A DNA stretch of 64,000 nucleotides from Pyrrhosoma nymphula. Taxonomy: Eukaryota > Arthropoda > Insecta > Odonata > Coenagrionidae. Both the position numbers and the translations under genes were made by a program. The stretch lies in contig OY754327.1 of NCBI GenBank assembly GCA_963573305.1, forward strand, positions 144,872,855 to 144,936,854. Direction: 5' to 3'. The notes below the pieces were generated by a model, which made no database searches, was not told the DNA's origin, and worked only from the letters and a program-made list of their open reading frames with translations. Of this stretch, positions 56,880-64,000 are shown piece by piece (the first letter of the stretch is position 1; every line of letters starts with the position of its first letter).

Positions 56880-58053
56880 TTACTTTTTTAATAAATTTTA
56901 TTGACTAATGTTGTGAACACCGTGTCTACAAGAAAGATTTGTCTCTTTGCAAATGATGCAAGGGGCTGTTTTTTTGTGGTAGAAATATGTTTAAGAAATA
57001 TCTAAATGCTACAAGTGAATTTGGCCTTATTTGTTAGAATTAAATTAAAATACATGAGTTGTTATTAATTTTTGAAACGAATAGTTCTTCCTAAAATTAC
57101 ACAATTAGTCAAAATGACTACTCAAATGTAGAATCAGTAAAATATTTAGGTGTGACCCTAACTTAAAGCCTCTCTTCAGGGGGGAACGATTGCTCGAAAA
57201 TATTTGGTCAAGCAACTATTAATGTACTAAACGAATTCTGGAGAAATGCGACGGAAGGGTGTACGAGCGATATTATTTCCTTCCGTTAGACCTCACTTAG
57301 AATATAATAATAACTAAAAGCATCTATTGCTTCCTTTCATAGTCTACAAACTTGACGAGGTGGAAGAGCTTTTGCATTCCTATGACCCCATAGAGCTGAC
57401 CTGATGGGAGCATAGATCTCTTACAGATCGAAGGGAGAAATACAGGTTAAATCTTTTGCGCAAGTTCGAAGTAGACAATTTTTTGCCGGACGTTCAACAT
57501 GTATAACTAGAGCCAACGTACTACGGTAGTAGCGATCACAGGAATAAGATAGAGGAAATTGACTGCAGAACCGATAGATTTGAAATGTCGTTTTTTCCGC
57601 GCACAATAAGGGATCATAATAGTTGCGATAGATCAATCATATGAAACTCCCACCCTCACTAGGTAAAGTAGAATTTTTACTTGTGTTTAATAACATAGCA
57701 TCATTACTAACACTTCACACCGCTTGATTTGTCCGTCATTATTTTATTTTGTTCTCTGCATGTAGTAGTATCTCGTAGAATTCCTAAATTAATAGCATTA
57801 GTAATGTTAACCACTATATGTGTCTTTAGCATTGTAATGCATATTTGCATGTTCATTTACGTAGCACTCTCCCAGTTTCTAGTTTGACTGCGCACTGTTC
57901 TCCTGACTGCTTATTGGTCTGCGCCTAGCGGCCGGGGGAGAATGCGAGGTTATGATTTGTTCTGGGATGAGTGCTGCATGCCTGGTGTGGAATCACCCCG
58001 TGCCACACACATTAGTGGTGGCTTGCACGGTACTTTGTATATGTAGATGTAGA
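56880..58053 (+). pseudogene. LINE family A, old decayed copy with 3' end
   Basis: RT remnants start near 56920 (FADD region now read as FANDA), continue at 57110-57310 (VKYLGVTL, then the thumb) and resume at 57418 after an unrelated insert of about 110 bp (57305-57415). The C-terminal ORF end, 3' UTR, A-type hairpin and TAGATG end at 58053 are recognisable. Many stops and frameshifts. Confidence 0.7.
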
Positions 58054-58447
58054 TCAGCAATAAAAATTACTCCTGGTAGGATCACTCGTGCCAAGTAGGT
58101 CGAAGGGTAGGAGACCTACGAATTGCAGACTGCGTAGCGTCTTTCCCTCAGTGAAGGAGGATAAAAACACCATTCGCCCGGGCGTATGACGTCTACACCT
58201 ACTTTCTTCATGTCTGTCTTGATATTTTTTAGCTTCGCCGCCCTTACCTCCGTCCTCAAATGTCACTAGCCCGGAATGTAAGAACCTCGTTTATTCGTTT
58301 TTGATATTCTCATTTCTTTCGAATTTTTCTGATCAACTATATACGTTTACAAACGAGAGGAAATTGTTTTCAGTAGTTTCTGGATAAACTAGGTGGAAAT
58401 TCATGCATAATTAAATAGAAATGCGATGTGTATTTCTGTCAGAGCTT

Positions 58448-58560
58448 ATTAGGTACAACAAGTTTCGACGCATCTTTTGCTGTAAATTCGACGTCGAAGG
58501 TACAGGAAGGTGATGATGACGCCGATCCGTCGAAACAAATGGTACCTGATAAATGTTGTT
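58448..58560. repeat. Fold-back repeat with degenerate hammerhead-like motif
   Basis: The left arm TTAGGTACAACAAGTTTCGA and the right arm near TCGAAACAAATGGTACCTGA are imperfect reverse complements. Confidence 0.6.
58510..58544 (+). ncRNA. Degenerate hammerhead-like motif
   Basis: GTGATGA (G for C in CUGANGA), T, stem II GACG/CGTC (58518-58521, 58528-58531), GAAA (58532-58535), C, loop AAATG, then GTA at 58542-58544. The stem II and the A-U/C-G stem III are intact, but the first core C is missing, so activity is unlikely. Confidence 0.4.
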
Positions 58561-58699
58561 GGAAATATGCGTATTGTTTTATTTCATCGGAAGTATATGG
58601 GTAAACTTTACGTTTTTAATTGCTAAAAGTCTACACACCTTCGTTTGAAATTGGTCTGAAAAAGAGAAGCTGGTCTAAATGGCGGAATTTTGTCCGCTA

Positions 58700-59240
58700 T
58701 CCCGAGGCCTGTGCGTTTATGTTGACTACTGTACTCACCTCAACTGGTGGAATCCAACTCCTCCGAAGGCGCTCGGGTCTTCCGTGTGTGGGGAGAAGTC
58801 GATCGTCAAAAACAGTCCACACCGTGTTTGCACTCACTTGTCCTCACTCACTACGCTACCGTTCTGGGCCGCGGTGGCAGCGCTTCTTCATTTAGTGTAC
58901 TACACATCCCAAGTGTTCCACTTCCTTTTTCCTCCTTCACGCCTCTCCCTCTCTTCTTTCTTATCTCACTCCCTGAGGACCCACTTGCCTCACCTGATGC
59001 AACAACACTGTCTCCTGACCTGTCCAACTCCTCGCGCACGACAAGGGCAGACAATACTGTGCATTCGGGAGTCGTGTCCGATACTTCCCCAGTTTACCGT
59101 AGCCACAGCCACCTGCCTCTCCCCCCTCCACCCACGCACCCCACCTCCTCCTTCCTACCTTAGGAGACGAAGAGGAGGGAAGGTGTCCTCTAGAAAGAAA
59201 ATACCCAGAGATACATCACATTCCAGCTCTTCAGTGTAGT
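58700..59240. other. Pyrimidine-rich block
   Basis: C/T-rich on plus with CTCCTTCC phrases. The open frame 58679-59239 is S/P/L-rich with no domain. Confidence 0.4.
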
Positions 59241-59538
59241 GATGCCTCCAAACATTTCTTTCATAGCCGTTTTTCTAAGACCAAATGATTGGGCCTTCAG
59301 ATTCAGCATCATACTCCGTGAATTGCTCGAAACAATGCACGGATTTAGAACGTGCTTTCGATCATGCATATTGCATTGAGATATGTACGATCGAGTCTTA
59401 TATGCACCCTTTTACTCGCATATGAATGTTCCCGTGTTTTATGGCTTTCAAAACTTTTCTAGTTATATTATCCCTAATATTCTAAACGCGCGAATTTGAA
59501 AAAAAGAATGCATGCCTGCGTAGATGAGAAATGGACTT

Positions 59539-59712
59539 ATCTACATCTACAAAATACCCTGCAAGCCACCTCAAGGGTGTGTGTCAGGGGGTGAGAAGTC
59601 ACCAACATGTATTTCACATGCATTCACTTATTTGTGTCTACACATTTTTGTTAGTCTTCATTTACGTAATACCCTGTAAGCCACCTCAATGGTGTGTGGC
59701 AGGGGGAATGTA
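59539..59712 (-). repeat. Two tail-only LINE hairpin units (B type)
   Basis: 59539-59600 has TCTACATCTACAAAATACCC with the hairpin; 59661-59712 has a second hairpin (CCTGTAAGCCACC...GTGTGTGGCAGG) with GTAATACCC before it. About 60 bp of unrelated sequence separates them. Confidence 0.65.
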
Positions 59713-60299
59713 GAAAGGGAAAGGGGAAGTCTAGGTTCAAATTCAGCATTTGAATAAAGAATTTATAAGTCTTTTTACTGGGCGTTATTTTGTGCTATCT
59801 CATACTTCACGTAATGTTGGAGTGGTTGAACTCGCTTAGTTAAACAATGGGTTAAATTCCTTGAAAGTATTTATAACTAGAACCCAACATAAATTGATGG
59901 TCACCACACTGCCCATGAATGTATTTTCACTATTACAAGGAATTACTAAGCTTAATGTTTACTAATTGTACAGCTTTCAACCCACAACCCCGTTTTAATG
60001 ATATTTCTGAGACCCTCATTCCAGAGGCATTTATAAAAATTACGCTGTCTATTGAAATATTGTGCATACCAAAGTTAAACATTTTATTATTTTTTAGTTT
60101 CAATGCATCACATATACCTACTCATTATTTTTGCGCAAGTGACTGAAATAACAGCTTTGCTATGATGAATGTATCAACCATTATGCTGCTTGTTGAGCAA
60201 ATAGCCATTCCGACGCAATCCGTTTGGTAAAAATCTTATAGAGTTCACGAAAGATCAGCGGCAGAAAATTAAATGGACTCCGGAGGATTATCAATTACG
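59713..60299. other. AT-rich intergenic DNA, nothing recognisable
   Basis: No supported feature. Confidence 0.4.
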
Positions 60300-61270
60300 C
60301 CACCTCAGATGTGGGTCTTTTGTGTTTTGAAAGGTCCCTCGCAGCCACGGGGCATTTTCAATTATTACTTCTCAAGGCCACCCATCCCCGATTCCATCTC
60401 GCCGGCAGATCGCACCCAAGCTCCCTCTCCCCCTCGTTCTTCCTCCTCCACCCTCTCATACGGACGCAGTTAATCATGGGACGTCAAGTGCATTTTAATA
60501 TCCGTCTCCCCCTTGGGGCCCTTCTCGGGCACGAAGCGCGATGCACCGGCGGGGCGCGGAGGAAAATATGCCCGCGAGTCGCAAGTGCGTTATGATTGCC
60601 TCCTCTGGCAGCCGCGGCGGCAGGACAATGGCGTTGCCGTTGAAACCGGGGCCTCCCTCCCCCGTCCTTCCCCTCCCCATACCTCCCCATTCCCCCGTCT
60701 CATCGCTCTCTTTGTTTCTGCGACCGCGAAAGGGTTATCCTCCGGGCGTAATGAGCTCCGTATCTCGATGGGATTGCTCGGAGAGGACGGCTGGGACGAG
60801 GTACGGCAGGTCGGCGTTTCAATGAGCAAGCGTCACGCGAGAGGGGATGGAATGTTTTGAGGGGGTGGAGGCGGATCGAGAGGGGGCCTTGTGCTTGTAG
60901 AGGGTGGGATGATGGCGCGGGATGGGAGCCATGCTGACTTTTTCGGGGACATTTACATATAATCCATCGCGTGTGTAGAAAAAAAGTCGATACAGTCCCT
61001 CCATTAAGGGAGAGGCGGTTTGTCTCCTTCTCCTCCTCTCTTCCTTCCCGTCCCTTCCTCGATGGTCGCCTCTTTTCCTTCCCCGGGGCCCGTCGCCTTC
61101 CTATCCCCACCACCCTCATTATCTTCCCCTCCTCTCCTCCTGCCCCGGGCAAAAGTTTCCCTGTCGTCCACGCAGTATTTGCTCTCACTCCCGCGCTCCT
61201 CATCCATATCTCCCTTTCTTTCTTAATATTTGTCATTATCACCCATCGTGCGCCCTGAGGATATTGATAC
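60300..61270. other. GC-rich, CpG-containing block upstream of zen
   Basis: CpG is frequent at 60500-60620 (GCGCGATGCACCGGCGGGGC) and the rest is pyrimidine-rich. Open frames on both strands (up to 194 codons) lack domains and overlap each other, as expected from composition. A candidate regulatory island. Confidence 0.45.
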
Positions 61271-62069
61271 ATTAAGTGGATCACGTGAAGTGCTCCAAGT
61301 TCTCTTTTTAGGTGGCATGGTGTAACGGATAAATAGTGAAAACTCAGTGAAAGTTCGCATTTTGCTTACATCACACAATTTCACGTTAATTAAAAAAGAG
61401 GGTATGTTTTGAGGTTTTATATGAAATCATGAGTTTATATACGAAAATTTCTTTAGGATATGTTAACCTCATCATTCTTCGCCAGAGAAAAAGAAATAAT
61501 TGCGTATAGCTGTCATTTCTCGTGCATTTTTTGTTTAATGGTAAAGTTCTAGCATCTTATTGCCTTTTACTTCTTTGGCTAATTTTCCAATGAATTGTGC
61601 TAGCAATGGATCGGAGTCGTGTTCAGTGATATCAATTAATCAGTTAGAGTTTATTAATAACACTAATGTTTTGACAACAATAATCTTTAAGTTATTAAGC
61701 CATCTAAGAGTTCTACTTCAATCATAAGAAATCTACTTCAATTTCAGCATAAGCATAATAAAGCCGCGGGTTACTATGCAATCATATATTCGCCCGAGTT
61801 TTTTGTTATTTGAGTCGTGAATGAAATCTATTCCACCTAACGACAGATGAATGTAGAACGCAGGAATAGTCTTGCATAACGAACAAGTGAGTCTTCTATT
61901 GACCAGTACCATACGCCTTAGCCATATGAGATGTCATTAAAGCATCCATTAATTTGAATGAGGGGAAAACCAAATGGTTGTCTAGAAATTGAAACTTGCG
62001 ATCGATTTTTGTTGCTACGCCATCCAATCCTGTCTATTCCAATGAGGGGTTTCCATTCGTTGCATGTTG
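61271..62069. other. AT-rich intergenic DNA, nothing recognisable
   Basis: No supported feature. Confidence 0.4.
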
Positions 62070-62720
62070 CGAGCATTCCTCTTTAGTCCCCATTCTTTAT
62101 GTGGGCCTTTTCATTTATTTCCTCGTGTTTTCATCCCTCACCTCCTTTATTCCTCCCCCCTTTCATCCTTCCGTGCCTATCCCTCCCATCCCCAAACCTC
62201 ACGTCTCGTAGTAATCTCCATACGCAGGCGTTTTCTCCTTTCAACCGTCAGGTCCACACGGCGCTAGATTTGAAAAATCGACATCCTTCCCATCTCCCTC
62301 GTCGCCCAATCTCTTTCGATTCCCTGGCCTCCCCCTTTGCCTCCCTCCCTACGCCCTCTCCCTCGCGCCCCAGATCGGCTCTTGTACCCTTAACCCTCCC
62401 CATGCCCCCCTCACTCACACCCCCATTCCCTTTGAGTCCGTCCCCCCCCCCTTTCGCTACTTTATTCTCCGTCGTTACCCATCTCCTGTCCTTCGCTCCA
62501 TCACATCTCGTCTCCCGGAGATTCTCCCATCCGTCGCCGCCAAACTCCTCCCCGCCGCGCCGCCCTCCCACCCGCAATTTATATTCACCTAATATGTATA
62601 TATTTTTTTCCGCCCTCAGCTCGAGTCGGGCCCGGGTCTCTCCCTCGAACTTTTTTTTCCTCACTACACGCCTCCGAAGCGCAATTTCTGTCTTTCAAAT
62701 TCAGCTCTGGTTTTTCTGAT
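62070..62720. other. Pyrimidine-rich, GC-rich block
   Basis: C/T-rich on plus; the open frame 62099-62719 is P/S/L-rich without domains. Same texture as the other blocks. Confidence 0.45.
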
Positions 62721-64000
62721 TGTCATGGAGATATGTGCATTTCTTTCTCTCGTTCCGACGCGCTCCAGCATTTTTCTCTGTAACCCATTGTTTCCGCCAT
62801 CCCCCATTTTATTTAGAGGCACTGTCACCATCCTCCTTACATTTAAGGTTTTCTCTATTTATTTTATATCAACCAGTGGGTGGTCGCTTTAGGTCGATCA
62901 GCTTATTAAAACCACAAATTTCCCTAGATTATTCATTGTTGGATGCCAATTTGTACGTGGTTTTTGGCGAGTATTTCACGTGTTAAGCGATAATTTGTTC
63001 AATTATTCATATAAATTGATTAAATATCAATGGATTCTAATTTATGGTTACTTAAAGAGATCAAGTCATTATTTATTTGTAATTAATTAATAGATGATGA
63101 GTTATTTGAAAATTGACAGAAAGGTATAATCTAGGATTATCAGTTTAGGAATCGCTTAAAATTTCCCTCACACTTACCCTTATAATATTTTCCTAAAACA
63201 GTTTTATGCATATTTTTAATCATTCCTAATATTGTTTAGTATTTCAGACGGTAAAATTTCGTAAAATAAGAAACATTCATTCTGATGCCTCAACATTAAA
63301 TTCTACATTCCAGCATGAAAAGCATGGGGTACTTTCTAAAGCTAGGTGGGAACGGAGAAGAGGAGGTGGCATGAAAATAGATAGGCTTTTGACTCTTAGA
63401 ACAAATGGACAGTTTCTCTCCATCGTCTCAGGCTCAACCTTGTGGAAGTTCATTTTATCGTAAATGAAAATGACGCCGCTGCGTCGAAACTAGTTGTACC
63501 TGAAAATAAATTGGTGGAATATAACAAAGTTTTCCTTTTCATTTACGATGGACAGTTTCTCCTTCGTATTATAACAACAACTTCGTATTATAACAAAGAA
63601 ATAAATGGAAAAAGTAAATGTTATTCTATCTGAGCGCAGCAGCGTGGACACCAAATAAGACCTCTTTTGAGGGATCCACACATGTTCATATGTAATTATT
63701 CCAAGGCTTAAGGCCGGAATGGATTCATTATCTGAATGAAATAAATGCCAAAAATTATGTCGGAAAAGATATTTTGCACCAGCGTCTGTAAAATACTGAA
63801 ATTTAGTAACGAATTCTCGACGGTTCTGTGGTTTTAGATCTATATTAGCTCCGTCCCTTCGGAACTCCGGTCTCCAATTATTTTGACGAATGGCCATTTT
63901 TATTGTATCTTCCCCCACATAATCCTCTCCACCCTTCCGGTATCTTCCCCTTACCATACCCCGAACCCTTGGGCCAATTAATCGCCAGCCCTCGACGTAC
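62721..64000. other. AT-rich intergenic DNA at the window end
   Basis: Apart from the motif at 63464 there is a local duplication: GATGGACAGTTTCTCC-like at 63407-63425 and 63547-63565, and CTTCGTATTATAACAA repeated at about 63565 and 63582. No gene seen. Confidence 0.4.
63464..63498 (+). ncRNA. Degenerate hammerhead-like motif
   Basis: ATGAAAA in place of CUGANGA, then T, stem II GACG/CGTC (63472-63475, 63482-63485), GAAA (63486-63489), C, loop TAGTT, GTA (63496-63498), then CCTGA. The 3' half matches the left arm of the 58448 repeat read on the minus strand (GAAACTTGTTGTACCT), so it is the same family with a decayed 5' core. Confidence 0.4.

Noticed and set aside
30530..60000. CRISPR-like spacing of repeated CATCTACATCTACAAAATAC units
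   Set aside because: Copies are dispersed over tens of kilobases in both orientations with variable flanks and belong to LINE 3' ends in a eukaryotic genome.
60700..61284. 194-codon minus-strand open frame in the GC-rich block
   Set aside because: Overlaps open frames on the other strand, has low-complexity charged composition and no recognisable domain.
62099..62719. 206-codon plus-strand open frame
   Set aside because: Pro/Ser/Leu-rich translation of a pyrimidine-rich tract; a complementary frame is also open, indicating composition rather than selection.
1..64000. A Hox-cluster microRNA (mir-993 or mir-10)
   Set aside because: These can lie near Hox3 or Dfd in insects, but reading both strands for their mature sequences as I know them I found no match; a proper search could overturn this.

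Overview
The window looks like an arthropod, most probably insect, Hox-cluster segment. The only host gene I can support is a Hox3/zerknullt-class (zen) homeobox gene on the minus strand. Its homeodomain has the Hox group-3 signature, its two exons are separated by a 12.15-kb intron, and everything else is intronic or intergenic DNA rich in transposon remains. I cannot name the species. The long intron, heavy LINE load and long zen protein suggest a large-genome hemimetabolous or palaeopteran insect; that is inference.

Layout. 1-21.4 kb: downstream flank of zen, gene-free, with pyrimidine-rich GC-rich blocks alternating with AT-rich DNA, a tRNA-derived SINE, and several snap-back palindromes. 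21.6-23.0 kb: homeobox exon. 23.0-35.1 kb: intron with a GC-rich block, a decayed reverse transcriptase, two sense-oriented SINEs and several LINE fragments. 35.1-36.3 kb: first coding exon; its splice phase matches the homeobox exon and the joined reading frame is 846 codons. 37-58 kb: upstream flank, densely packed with nested, 5'-truncated CR1/L2-like LINE fragments of three related families (called A, B and C here), a decayed hAT transposon with a perfect 8-bp target duplication, a TTAA-flanked MITE, and an RTE-like LINE tail. 58-64 kb: few transposons, again with GC/CT-rich blocks.

Two structural signals stand out. First, several palindromic repeats carry a motif set matching minimal hammerhead ribozymes: CUGANGA, a 4-bp stem II, GAAAC, a short stem III and GUH. 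They are often arranged head-to-head. This resembles hammerhead-bearing Penelope-like elements or other ribozyme-bearing retroelements. Second, the three LINE families end in the same hairpin followed by TAGATG repeats, and the hairpin shows a compensatory base-pair change between families. The roughly 60-bp hairpin tail also occurs alone, twice inside the coding region of another LINE.
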